Source of the DNA: Diogma glabrata
Lineage: Eukaryota; Arthropoda; Insecta; Diptera; Cylindrotomidae
Assembly: GCA_963693315.1 (NCBI GenBank)
Contig: OY856188.1
Coordinates: 263,867,162-263,931,161, forward strand
Direction of reading: 5' to 3'
Length of the DNA stretch: 64,000 nucleotides
Shown: positions 12,319-26,786 of the stretch, piece by piece
Layout: the number at the start of each line of letters is the position of its first letter
Position numbering within the stretch: the stretch's first letter is position 1
Position numbers and translations under genes: made by a program
The notes under the pieces: model-generated
Database searches by the model: none
Told to the model about the DNA's origin: nothing
Seen by the model: only the letters and a program-made list of their open reading frames with translations

Positions 12319-13640
12319 GATGGAGGGGCTGAAATCTCACAGCTCTGAGATATCAAGACTTCGGTCTGTGTAAAGGATTTTGATATAGTTTTCGGCAAAA
12401 AACTTTCACGAGGACATGGATTTTAGTTTTGGGCGATGTATATCAAACATAACTCTTTGTTAAAGTACAAGTCTTTTTTATATCTGTTTAAAAATTTATT
12501 ACAAAACTAACACGAAACATCAATACGTTGCCGGAAAATTATAATCAAGGTTCCAAAAATATTGTAAAATTAAATAGAATCAAACTTTTTCAAACTTCCA
12601 AAAATATTCCATATATTAGAATAAAATCAAATATTTAAACTTTTTCTAAATCCCAATATTCCAAAAATTCTTATAAATTCAAACTTTTCCAAAACTCTAA
12701 GAATATTGCAAAAATTATTACAAAATCGAAAATTGAAATTGTTTTCAAAATTTCAAAAATTATAATAAAATCAAAAATTAAAAATTTTTCAAAATTTTAA
12801 AAATATTCCAAAAATTCTTACAAAATCAAAAATTAAAACTTTTTCCGAAATTCTAAAAATATTGCAAAAATTATTACAAAATCGAAAATACAAACTTTTT
12901 CAAAGTTCCAAAAATATTTCAAAAACTAAAAAAAATTCAAAAATTTCCATGTCCAATTTCATTTTCAATTACATTTGTGTCATAAAAACAGCTACATTTT
13001 TTTTTCCAAAAAATTGGCTAAAAAATAAATGAAATCATTTTTTGACACACTTGACAACATTTTTTTGACAAACTTATAATGCCATAATTCTCAATAATGA
13101 TAATAAAACCGAAGCAATTTCATTTCAAACAAACAATTTAATTTTTTTCCAAAAAATTTGTAAAAAATAAATAAAAATCTTTCCTTTGACACACTTGACA
13201 ACATTTTTTTGACAAACTTATAATGCAATAATCTAGTTTTTGATCTCACATACCAATCCCGACCATCAAGATTTCTCCCAATTTAACTGGTAATCACTTA
13301 AAATTAACGTTTTTTAAGCCAAAAATATGAAAATTTGCTATTTTTGACACACATAATGATTTTTTTGACACACTTCCGGTACAGCTATCGAACACAGCGT
13401 CCTTTTGGTCCTGTCTTTTGAGTATACCTATTTTTAGAAAAAAAAATTTTGAAATCCCTCCAGCGGTTTTCCCTGCAGTGTAGGTAATGACGGCCGGCAG
13501 GCCGGCAGACAGAAACACAATTTTTTTTTGCTTTTTTAGAATCATTAGGTCCTAAAACGTCGAGAAATGCCAAAAAAAGTGGGGGTAAGAATTTCACTTT
13601 TAGCTCATGAATGTAATACTTAGGTCTTTCAGACCGAAGT
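12319..13640 (+). mobile_element. Repeat family A, full copy 1 (possible Helentron)
   Basis: Starts at GGAGGGGCTGAAATCTCAC and ends with the stem-loop ACTTAGGTCTTTCAGACCGAAGT. A subterminal ACTTCGGTCTG near the 5' end is the complement of the last 11 bases. The middle is an array of degenerate TTCAAAATTCCAAAAATATT-type repeats, then TTGACACACTTGACA blocks, then a conserved GC-richer 3' domain with GCCGGCAGGCCGGCAGACAG. Other copies lie at 15888, 28097, 38378 (reverse) and 61772. It is non-coding. The constant 3' hairpin and 5'-truncated copies suggest a non-autonomous Helitron/Helentron, but this is inference. Confidence 0.75.
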
Positions 13641-15000
13641 TATATGAAGAAGGTCCATGGGGCGCCAAACAGTTTATTCGCATAAAATTCGCTTCTATTG
13701 TTAGCACACAGCCTAACCAACACTTATCTGGGGCCCTATTCCCGAACACATAAATGTCATCACAATATTGTAAATTAACACAATATTGTGAATTTCGTAT
13801 TATGTAATTATGTAACAATTTGGGAAAATTCAACTCAATATTGTGAATCTGACAAGAACAATATGGTTACGGTCAAAATCACAATTTTGCTATATGTTTT
13901 GTGTGTTGACTTTTTTATACAAATTTCATCGATTGGCGTAAAAATTAATTTATAACGCAAAATTAAGTCTTTAATAATATTAAATAACAATATTTTGATA
14001 TAAATATCATTAAAACATATTAATTTATTAAATATATTTTTATTTTATTTTGCATCTTTTAAGATTAAAAAAGTTAGCTGTCAAAAGTACGAATCTAGTA
14101 CAAAAAATCTGTTATAATTTTGTAAAAATTTGTTTTAATTGGTTTTTGTCTAGGATACACAAATAAGAGTTACAGAATACCATTTTTATACAAAGTTTTT
14201 AAGCATTTTGGTGAAATTGACAATATTGTCTATTGAAAAATTTGTGTTCGGAAATAGGGCCCCTGAATATTGGCATGAAACAAAGCATTTCGTTGATGTC
14301 CAGAGCGTTACCAGTGTCCACAGATAAATTTATTTTTAAACTTGATTCTACTGAAAATGAGTAGGTTTTTACCAAGATGCGATATTCATTTTGTAGAATA
14401 TAACAGTGAAACTTTAGTGTGGCTTTAATTGTTTTTCCTGTATCGAGTCCGCTCTTCAATATTATTTTTTCCGCCTTATGTGCCTCTTAAACCGTCACAC
14501 GCATTTTTATCAAGTGATGATGCAAAGAAGTTCCATTCGGCCTTTTCCCAATGACTTCATGATAACATAAATTTATAAAATTTGATCTATTTTTGTACTG
14601 TGATGCTGCTCCATCTGAAAAATATATGAGCTTTTCAATTTTTTGGAGCGGTTTCTTGTTAAGAAAATCAATCATTTTGTCGTTGAAATAAATGGACAGC
14701 AACTGCATCATGCATCATACAGTCTAAAATCTTAACTACACTTAAGTGCTCCAACTTTTTTGATTCTTCATCAATATAGTATATGACAAATAGATAAATG
14801 TGCATTGTTCCAGTGGAAGCCCTCAGCAGCATCTTGTAATTCGAATGTATAATTTTCAGCAAAATCGTAAAAACAATGCATTGGTTTTCTAAAAGAATTT
14901 CTTTCATATGCCGTAAATAGGAAGACTGTTTAACAGCAATATAAGAGTGCAATAAAAGTTTTGGCATGACGATTTTTCAAAATTTTGAAAATTAATTACA
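13641..15000 (-). pseudogene. Broken copy of a repeated uncharacterised insect gene (YFSDGAASQYKN family)
   Basis: Minus-strand fragments read, in order, LLHSYIAVKQSSYL, then in another frame FYDFAENYTFELQDAAEGFH, back to FVIYYIDEESKKLEHLS and HDAVAVHLFQ, then IEKLIYFSDGAASQYKNRSN and FINLCYH. A C-terminal piece, KCWLGCVLTIEANFM with LAPHGPSS, follows beyond a MITE. I recognise this order from an uncharacterised multicopy insect protein family, from memory. Conserved acidic DFAENY and FSDGAAS motifs hint at a transposase-like nuclease, unproven. Several frameshifts and the MITE (13731-14262) make it non-functional. The section between about 14270 and 14470 is poorly conserved. Confidence 0.7.
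13731..14262. mobile_element. PIF/Harbinger-like MITE, 532 bp, TSD CTG
   Basis: Terminal inverted repeats GGGCCCTATTCCCGAACACA and GGGCCCTATTTCCGAACACA (complement of the right end) differ at one base. CTG directly flanks both ends (13728-13730 and 14263-14265). GGGCC-type ends with a 3-bp CWG duplication fit PIF/Harbinger. The AT-rich interior holds several AATATTGTG motifs and no ORF. It sits inside the minus-strand pseudogene, so it is younger than that copy. Confidence 0.85.
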
Positions 15001-15887
15001 CAAAAACTTAACTTTAATTTTTGAAAATCATTTTTTACTTGTATATTTATGGAGAACAATTTCTGTGAGTTTCATAAAAATCTAAAATGGTCGAGTTGAG
15101 TGGTTGGTTTGACACGGAATGACCCAGCGGCATTATTCTATTGTGTTAAATACTGTAAGGATATGTGGATACGATGTGCCTTTATAGAGAGTACAATGAC
15201 CGCGAAAATATTTAAGATTTTAAGGGCCCGCGACTGGTAAAAGGTTAAGAACACCTGTTCCAAATAATTTAAACTTGTAAGGATGATTTAATAAAGTGAA
15301 CTTATATCTTAACACTAGATTATTGCTGCGTTGCTACCAATCAATGGATAAGATTGTTGACAATTTTGTGCAAAATTGCAAAATGTGTAATTTGCTGGGT
15401 AAAGTCTGCCCCTCGCCCAAAAACCATGTAGACTATAAGTGTGGCTTCTGCCTTTGCTGTGGTATAACTGATGCCCTTTTATCAATTTTTATTAAGCTCC
15501 AGTAGAAATGTTTGCATGAATCCAAGAAAAACTTAACTAGAACGGTGTAAGCCCTTGAAACGAAACTACCAAAAACAAAGAGATATACTATCGTACATTG
15601 CTGAATATAACAAAATATCACAGAAAAAAATTAGCAAACACTAACAACTATATTACAAAAAAAATTAAAAAATATAAATAAAAAAATAAAATAAGAATAA
15701 GAATAACAAAAATATAATAAAAAAAATACTAAAAAAAAGTGTGATCAAGTGTGATTGATCTGAAAATCAATGCCAAAGGAGATATTGACACGAGATACCT
15801 GTGTACTAAATTTAAGGTCAATAGGTCAAGTATTTTGTTCACAGACAGACAGACACAGACACGGACAGGTTTACAATCGCATATAAT
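15001..15887. other. No gene seen
   Basis: AT-rich sequence upstream of the preceding pseudogene, with A-rich simple sequence at 15640-15740 and a short CAGACAGACAGACA run at 15843-15858. I see no coding relatives. Confidence 0.45.
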
Positions 15888-15985
15888 ATGAAGAGGCTGA
15901 AATCTCAAGGCATAAGGATTTAATGGTAACATTGATTTTAGTTTTTGGCAGCGATGTATATTAAGCATAAAATTCTTTGTAAAAA

Positions 15986-16095
15986 TAGTATATTATTGAA
16001 TTAGGAGCTAAAGTTGTACTTTTTGTGTTGAGTCTATAGTTTGGCAATTATAGACGAAACACAAAAAGTCACTTTAGCTCCGAATTCAATACACT
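15986..16095. repeat. Short hairpin, about 50-bp arms
   Basis: TAGTATATTATTGAATTAGG plus GAGCTAAAGT pairs with ACTTTAGCTCCGAATTCAAT plus ACACTA around a loop GTTTGGCAAT. ACTTTTTGTGTT is in both arms. It lies at the left edge of the insertion in family A copy 2 and may be that insertion's own end. Confidence 0.8.
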
Positions 16096-16268
16096 ATTTT
16101 TTCGGTAAACGTTTAAATTTGTTTAAAAATATGAAATTAATGCATCAAATTTTTTATAAATAGGTTTTAGGTAGTAAATTTTCTGAAATTAATTTTTATT
16201 TATTTTAATTCATTAAAATGAACTGAAATGCATTCTGTTTTGAACAAATTAATAATATCATATTATTT

Positions 16269-16430
16269 TACTTTACTGCCGCTGTAAAAATATGAAAACT
16301 ACTTTACTGCCGCCGTAAAAAAATGAAAATTACTTTATAGCCGCCGTAAAAATATGAAGTTACTTTACAACCGCCGGCAGGTAAAATAAAAATGGCGTTA
16401 CTTTTGCAGCCGCCGGCTAAAAGGTAAGAC
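16269..16430. repeat. 31-bp tandem repeat, TACTTTACTGCCGCCGTAAA
   Basis: Units start at 16269, 16300, 16331, 16361 and 16399. The first three are 30-31 bp, the fourth is lengthened and the last is diverged. Each has a TACTTTA-GCCGCCG-TAAAA core, so GCCGCCG islands recur in AT-rich sequence. Further related AGTAAAGTTAAACTTTACAG sequence follows to about 16475. Confidence 0.8.
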
Positions 16431-17287
16431 TTTAGCTACTCCCCAGTGGCAGTAAAGTTAAACTTTACAGCCGTTTGCCGAACAACAATTTTTTATCGCC
16501 GTTTAGAAGTTTATTACACAACTAACATGAAACATCAATACGTTGCCGGAAAATTATAACAGATCATAAATTAACATAATTTAGTGAAAAGATGATACAC
16601 TAAGCAAACTACTCAAAAAACCTCTCCATTTAGCGTTCTACAATTTCAACTTTTTAAAAACAAACAACATTTACTAATTTCATGTTCAATTAAATTTCAT
16701 GTCATTCAAATAATTAATTTTACTTTTTCCCAAAAGAAGGGGCCTGCTTGAATTGATTTCAAAAAATTATAACAAAATGGAAAATTCAAACTTTTGCAAG
16801 ATTCCAAAAATTATAATAACATCATAAATTTCAATTTTCATCAAAATTTCAAAAACTATTCAAGAGAATATTACAAAATCAAAAATTCATACTTTTTTCC
16901 AATTTCCAAAAGTATTTTTTCAAAATTCTAAAACTATTGCAAAAATTATAACAAAATTAAAAATTGAAACTTTTTTCAAAATTCCCAAAAAATATAATAA
17001 AATCAAAAATTTTAAATTATTCAAAATTCTAAAAATATTCCAAACTAAGTATTACAAGATTGAAATTTCAAAATTCCAACACACTTCGGGCACAGTTAAC
17101 GATCTCATCGTCTTTTCGGCTCTTACCATAACCTTAACATAACCTATTTTTAGAAAAAATATTTTGAAACCGCTCAAATCGTTACCTAAATCGTGACCTA
17201 AATCGTTGAGAAATGCCAAAAACAGTGGGGGGCAAGATTTTCACTTTTAGCTCGAGATTGTAATACTTAGATCTGTCAGATTGAAGT

Positions 17288-17565
17288 AAATGTCTCTATT
17301 GCTTTCGACGGTTAATAATGGAGAATTTTAGAAAGAGCTTAATCCATTAAGTAAAGCACAAAAGCGGTTCTTTCATAGATTATATTATAACTGGAACCAA
17401 ACTGAAGTTAGATAAGGTTTTGATCGGACCTGCGATTACATGTTTCGTACTCCTACCATATCCAATAGTTATCAAACAACAAACACAGAGTGCTTTTACT
17501 TAAGATTTTTAAATCAAGTAATTAAAAAAAAATAAATGAAAAACATTTAAGAAAACAATTCTTAC
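17288..17565. other. Intron start next to the large exon
   Basis: On the minus strand this is the first part of the intron after the donor at 17565-17561. No other feature is seen. Confidence 0.5.
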
Positions 17566-18513
17566 CTCTTCTGTAAAAACTTCCTTTTAAAATCCCTAAA
17601 AATTCCACCTTGTTCATCTTCGTGTACATATTTAACTCTAGCATGTGAAGGTGCTAAATGACCAGTCGAAACACCATAATCCATTTGTAAATCAATCACA
17701 ATAAATAATGTTAATATAACTAACGTAACGCCTAGGCCAACTGCCAGACGCTCCTTTAACTTCATCGCTCGAAGTCCCATTTTGAGATTTTTATTCAAAC
17801 TTTCTTCCTTGTTATTAATATAACGAATAAAATCAAAACTATTACATTTAATATAGTTAAATAATAAATTATTATTTAAAATAACAAAATTATTTAAAAT
17901 TTTATCACACAAATTATTTATAATAATTAAAATTAACGAGCATAAATTATTTATGGAAGATTTATGGTAAGACTTTGGCACTATATTAATTAACTTATTA
18001 TTATTAAATTTTAAATCATCACAATATAAATTTTGATTAAATTTTCGTTTTTTTAGCCCGTCACTTTTGATTTCTTTTCGTGTTTCACTTAAATTAATAT
18101 CACTTTTAATCGATTTCGTATTAAAACTATAATTGTTTACACTTTTCGTATAAAGATTGTGAGTTTCTTTGTTAACGTCGACGGGTAACTGATTAATTAA
18201 ATTAAAACATATATTATTCCATGACTTTAAATTTTTATAATTTTTATAAACGTCGGCAAATAATAGTTTACTGTAATCGTTTGTTATAATTTCATTAAAT
18301 AAATAATCTTCTTCTTTTTCGTTTTTTTGATTTTTAGCTACTAATTTTTTTTCGTTATTTTGTTTTTTATAATTAAAATTATCTAGTAAATTATTGGGGT
18401 ATGGATTTGTGTATTTTTTAAATTTTATTGTTGCTGTTGTTGTTGCATCATTTTGATTTCGGTGTGTTGATTTATTCGAATTTTGTTTGTTTTGAGGTAG
18501 GCAATTTTTAAAC
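17566..18513 (-). CDS. Large coding exon with type II signal anchor, putative FAM20-like kinase N-terminus
   Basis: The minus-strand exon runs from a 3' splice site with a pyrimidine-rich tract (TTATATTTTCAG/G) to a consensus donor (AAGAG/GTAAG). All 315 complete codons are open, very unlikely by chance in sequence this AT-rich. The C-terminal part begins at ATGs at 17780 ([12 protein letters not shown]) and 17765. It has a hydrophobic segment ([17 protein letters not shown]), then [20 protein letters not shown] and [11 protein letters not shown]. That is a short cytoplasmic tail, a membrane anchor and a luminal stem, as in Golgi type II proteins. It resembles, from memory, insect FAM20/CG31145-type kinases. 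The 244 codons before 17780 are Lys/Asn-rich with no in-frame Met, so translation either starts in an upstream exon or at 17780. Exit phase matches the exon at 2983-3222. Length 948 is a multiple of three. Confidence 0.78.
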
Positions 18514-19420
18514 CTGAAAATATAAATAAAAAAAAATTGTTATATTTAGAACAAAGTGTTTGATTGCAATTTTTTTATTAATTTATTGGTATTGATTGTG
18601 TTTTAACAACTTGGTGGTGGTGATAGCATTCGTTTGATTCGTTTTATAATTTTGGAAATACAATCATTAAGAGAGACATTTTGAAAATGATGTATTTACA
18701 AAAATATTACTAATATGTAGTAGTGAATGTACTATTTGAACTTATTCGGTCCTGGTTCGGTTGTAGTAGGAATGTATGATCCGGTTTGGATAGTTTGAGG
18801 CGTTACAGCTGATCAGGACCTGATCGGGGAACTGATTAGGGCCTGTTCAAGGTGCTTCATGCGGTCCCTATCAGTAGTAGGGAAAGTCGTATCCGGCCTC
18901 GATCCGAGCCCTTACATAATGCTAGTCGGGATCCCGGGTAAGAAAAAACTTAGGGGCGAAGCCTGGGCCAAGACCGCGTCATAGCTTTTGGGGGTTGGGC
19001 CAGGCTTATCATTTTCGAATAGCCCAAGGTTAGGCCAAGCTTTGACTGATGTCCTGGGATCAAGACTACCAAACCACACTTGGACCAAGTCTGGTAAATA
19101 AGACTTGATCCAGACTTGATCCAAAGAAAAAATATTGATATCGGTTATAAATGGCAAGTGAATGACCAGTTCTATATGTAAGAGCTCTGCAAATAAAATA
19201 AGCTAAACATCTTAATTTTTGGCTAACTATTGTAATAGCTTTTTTCTAATTCTTATAACTGCAGAAAAGATATTACAATAAAAGTACAACATATATGATT
19301 TTACCGAAATTGTTGGTTTTGCAAAAACTTTATATGCCAAATTTCGGTAAAACCTGTTAACAGTATTTGTAGTTTTAAACAAGTAGCAGTTCCATAACCA
19401 TAATAACTAAGTTATTAAAG
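18514..19420. other. Upstream intron or non-coding; degenerate CTTGGACCAAG/GATC repeats
   Basis: Between about 18730 and 19130 the DNA is GC-richer and has repeated short motifs such as GACTTGATCCAGACTTGATC and CACTTGGACCAAGTCTGG. A 14-bp inverted pair (TTTTACCGAAATT and AATTTCGGTAAAA) lies at 19301-19353. The open frames here look like by-products of these repeats. Confidence 0.45.
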
Positions 19421-19426
19421 TGGATG

Positions 19427-19520
19427 CACTTGGACGTCCAAGTGAGAACATTCCATGACGCACGTGTTCACATTGTTCTAACATTGTGCTGTCACCGTGT
19501 TTGTGGGGTTTTCGGTAACG
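19427..19520. repeat. Direct repeat unit 1 with an 18-bp perfect palindrome
   Basis: Opens with the perfect palindrome CACTTGGACGTCCAAGTG (19427-19444), followed by diverged sequence (ACATTCCATGACGCACGTG, GTGCTGTCACCGTGTTTGT). The same palindrome and downstream blocks recur in the same order at 20203-20285. Confidence 0.8.
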
Positions 19521-20030
19521 TCATTGCGACAAATGAAGATTGCGGACGTATTTCGAAGTCGAATAATGGCAAAAATAGGCGTCCCTTTTTTCGCCATTTT
19601 TTTAATGATATAAATTAAATGAAAAAAATTCAGAATTCAAAAAATTTAAATATTCGGCTTACATATGATAAATAATATTATTTTTCCACAATTTTCTTAA
19701 TATTATATAAAAATAAATGTAATTATCACTAAACTGACATGATCAGATAAAAAATATTAAATAAATATAATAGTTTTTTCGAATCACTAAAACTAATTAT
19801 TTAAAGAGCCCGTTTGTTTTTTGTGTATTTTTTCATTACCTTCACCAAACAAATTTTTTCGCACATATTTTAGATGAAAATAACATAAAAATTTATCAAT
19901 TTATTATTAAGAAAGGCATATTATATCTTATAAAAAGTTAAATGAAACTAGTCATTTAAGAAAATGTAAAACTACTTTTTCACTCTCCATTTTTATTCTT
20001 TGAATTTATTCTTATCATTAAATAAAATTC

Positions 20031-20086
20031 GTTTCACTTCGTTTGTTATTATTAAAACCAAAATTAATTAAAAAACGAAGTGAAAC
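20031..20086. repeat. Small hairpin, 14-bp perfect arms
   Basis: GTTTCACTTCGTTT (20031-20044) is the exact complement of AAACGAAGTGAAAC (20073-20086). AAACGAAGTGAAAC also appears alone at about 23086. The 28-bp loop is AT-rich. Confidence 0.75.
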
Positions 20087-20202
20087 ACGTTATGCAGTTC
20101 GCATAGTGTCATAATGGGCACAAAATAAAGAGCCATTGCGTACATTTTGCACCACACCGTTCCGTCACGCTATGGTGGCTCTATGATAGCAATATGCGGG
20201 TG

Positions 20203-20285
20203 CACTTGGACGTCCAAGTGACAACATGCCACGACGCGCGTGAATGGATTGTGCTGGCACTGGGGCGTCACATTGTTTGTTAGGT
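20203..20285. repeat. Direct repeat unit 2 with the same 18-bp palindrome
   Basis: CACTTGGACGTCCAAGTG (20203-20220) is followed by ACATGCCACGACGCGCGTG and GTGCTGGCACTGGGGCGTCA, a diverged copy of the unit at 19427. The two copies are about 780 bp apart in the same orientation, possibly ends of one element or a duplicated segment. Confidence 0.75.
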
Positions 20286-21159
20286 TGTGATACAAAATGA
20301 TATATTTTTTCGAAGTTTTAAATACATTTATTCATTATCAGAAACTCAAGTGTCCCAACAGACAAACAAAACAGAGTAAAAAAAGTTAGTAGTTATATAG
20401 GATTCTTACCCTAACAATTCTGTTGCGGCAATGACAAACCGAAAGTCGGAATGAAGAATTAGGGGAGATGGCCTGAAAAATGAATGTACAAATAATTTTA
20501 CCGGATCTAGTATTTAAGCTTCACATAAACAATTTGTTCGCGTTGCTTTTCACTTAAGCTTGTATGTGTTCCCACACCAACGCGTTGCCAATTAGCAGGC
20601 AGTTTTCACAATAGGGTTGGTGAATTGGCAAAAAATTCTTTATCGTCCAATCACACAGTAACAAAAAAATCTTGAATGTGGTCGAAACCCTCTTGTATTT
20701 CTAAGTTTTTTAACGAACTGAATTCAAAATTGCCATTTTAAACGACCCGCAAGTATTGGTTAGATCCAGGACCAGACAGAAGCAAGGAATTTTGATGATT
20801 TTTTAACGATTTTAGCAGTTTTGAAGCAGCTTGGATGAAACTCATGTATACCGGTGTGACAAATGCCCATTTTAGCAATTTGGAGAAACAAAACTTCTAT
20901 ATTGCTACGTGTTACTCCTATATTTCTAAGACGCTCTGCATAAAATATAATAAATTCAATCTAATGCGCATGTTCCTCTCTCGAATATTGATAAAAGGCT
21001 ACTACGATTAAATTGAGTTAAATTTTCATTGTGAAAAAAACATTTTTTTTAGATTAATTTTAATTTCTCAATTCTCACTAGTACAAAATTAGATCTATTT
21101 CATTGTTAGTATTGTACGCATGGAAGGATCAGTTTTTATTAATTTGTTAATTTTTTCTA
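20286..21159. other. No gene seen
   Basis: AT-rich non-coding sequence without recognisable coding motifs or repeats related to others in the window. Confidence 0.45.
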
Positions 21160-22665
21160 TTTTTTGATCCACGGGTGTGACAACCCCGCGTACTTCAATC
21201 CCTGCTATTGGCATATGAGTTAACGTGAGATATCACATATCACTGGCAATAGCAGTGAGATATCACTAGCCAAGGTGATATCTTAGGGGTGCTGGCGGAT
21301 GAACTGTATTCAGTCAACGGTAGCACTCTCAATCTTAGCTAGTGAATATTCCTTGATGCTGGAACGCTGTAGCTTGCTCGAAGAAACGAGCCTCCATATA
21401 ACTATACATCTGAGCTTTAATCATTGAAAAATATACTGCGTCCCATAATCAAGGATTATGCCATTAGCTGGACTATTGGCAAACCAATTTTAGTTTTGTT
21501 CCTGCAAATTTTTAAAACAAATTTGCTTTTTACCTCTTATTTTATTTTTATTTTCCCTATCCTATCACGAAATATTGGCCTATGTCATATTTTATATGTG
21601 ATAGGATTTATGGTTTAGTTATCCATTATTTAACAAAAATATATTAAAAAAAAACAAAAAAAAAACAGATTTGCGTCCATTAACATCCTTAGAACGCATG
21701 TTGTTGTGGGACCTTGGTCTTAAAAGGTTTTTATGTGTTGTTGTGACACATAATGTAATGCCTACTACACATCACATTTTATTAAAAAAAAAAAAAAGTA
21801 GTTTCATTTTCATAATAGCAAACAATTAAATAAGTATTGCAATGGATTAAAATTTATTTAATGGTTTGGAATTAACGGTACAAAAATATAAATTAATTTT
21901 TTTAATACATGTTACTTTGTCGGAAGGATACGGAAACGTTGTATTGAGTATGTGTTTAACGAATTTTATTCTCTTGCAAATTTGCTCGTATTTTGGTGGA
22001 AAAATAAAATATGAGTATCATTAAACAAGGATCCAATAAAATACTATTATTGTGTTCCACATATTCGTGCAACAGAATAAAATTAACAGCTGTTTCTTTT
22101 ATTCTATTAAGACAAATAACACACACAGTTATAGTTGTAAGAAAACAAAAATAAATCTATACATTTATATATACATAGTTGCCGAAAGAATAAAGTAGTA
22201 TGTATAAGGTTGTATGTTTTTTAATAAAATTGTGTTGATGGACGCCAATTTATTTTTTGTTTTTTTTTGTATACATTTTTAAAGAATGTTAACCAAACAA
22301 CTAAAGCTAATATGAAACAGGCCAATATTTCATGATAGAGAAAATAAAAATAATCAAGAGATTAAAGGTAAATTTATTTTAAAAATTCACTGCGAAAAAA
22401 CTAAAATGGGGTTTGGTTCAATAATCCAGTTAATGGCATAATTCTTGACCATGCAACGAACTGTCTCAATGATTAAAGCGGACACATAGAGTTATATAAA
22501 GTCTCGTTTCTTCGAGCAAATAATAACGTGCCATCATCAAGAAATATTTTATCTCCTAGATTGAGGATACTTTTGTGATTGAATATATAGTTTGACTAGT
22601 GATATCTCACGTTAACTCATATGTCAGTAGCAGGGACTAGATATCACAACCGTAGATAAAAAATT
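21160..22665. mobile_element. Fold-back element family D, copy 1
   Basis: The left arm (to about 21689) is the imperfect reverse complement of the right arm (from about 22232). The ends read ATCYACGGKTGTGA and share GAGTTAACGTGAGATATCAC. Inner landmarks in both arms are GCTCGAAGAAACGAG (itself a small hairpin), TTTAATCATTGA and ATTATGCCATTA. The 540-bp spacer holds a LINE 3' end. No ORF of note. A second copy of the right arm lies at 26800-33432 and a short fragment at 46735. Confidence 0.85.
21688..21803 (+). mobile_element. LINE 3' end fragment (same family as 44-46.7 kb)
   Basis: About 115 bp starting AGAACGCATGTTGTTGTGGG, then GTCTTAAAAGGTTTTTATGT and ACTACACATCACATTTTATT, ending in poly(A). 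It matches the last codons and 3' UTR of the Jockey/CR1-like LINE. It is a severe 5' truncation inserted in the spacer of the fold-back element. Confidence 0.85.

Positions 22666-26786
<4,121 letters not shown>

Larger units (their letters stand above)
15888..17287 (+). mobile_element. Repeat family A, copy 2, with a 500-bp insertion
   Basis: Begins AAGAGGCTGAAATCTCAAGG and ends with the variant hairpin ACTTAGATCTGTCAGATTGAAGT. Against copies at 12319 and 28097 it carries about 500 extra bases (roughly 15985-16490) between the GATGTATAT block and the GTTTAGAAGTTTATTAC block. The insert contains the hairpin and the 31-bp tandem repeat listed separately. The 3' domain is shortened. Confidence 0.7.

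Noticed and set aside
12540..12930. CRISPR-like array of AAAATTC repeats
   Set aside because: Units are degenerate, AT-rich and lack constant spacers; part of dispersed family A in a eukaryotic genome.
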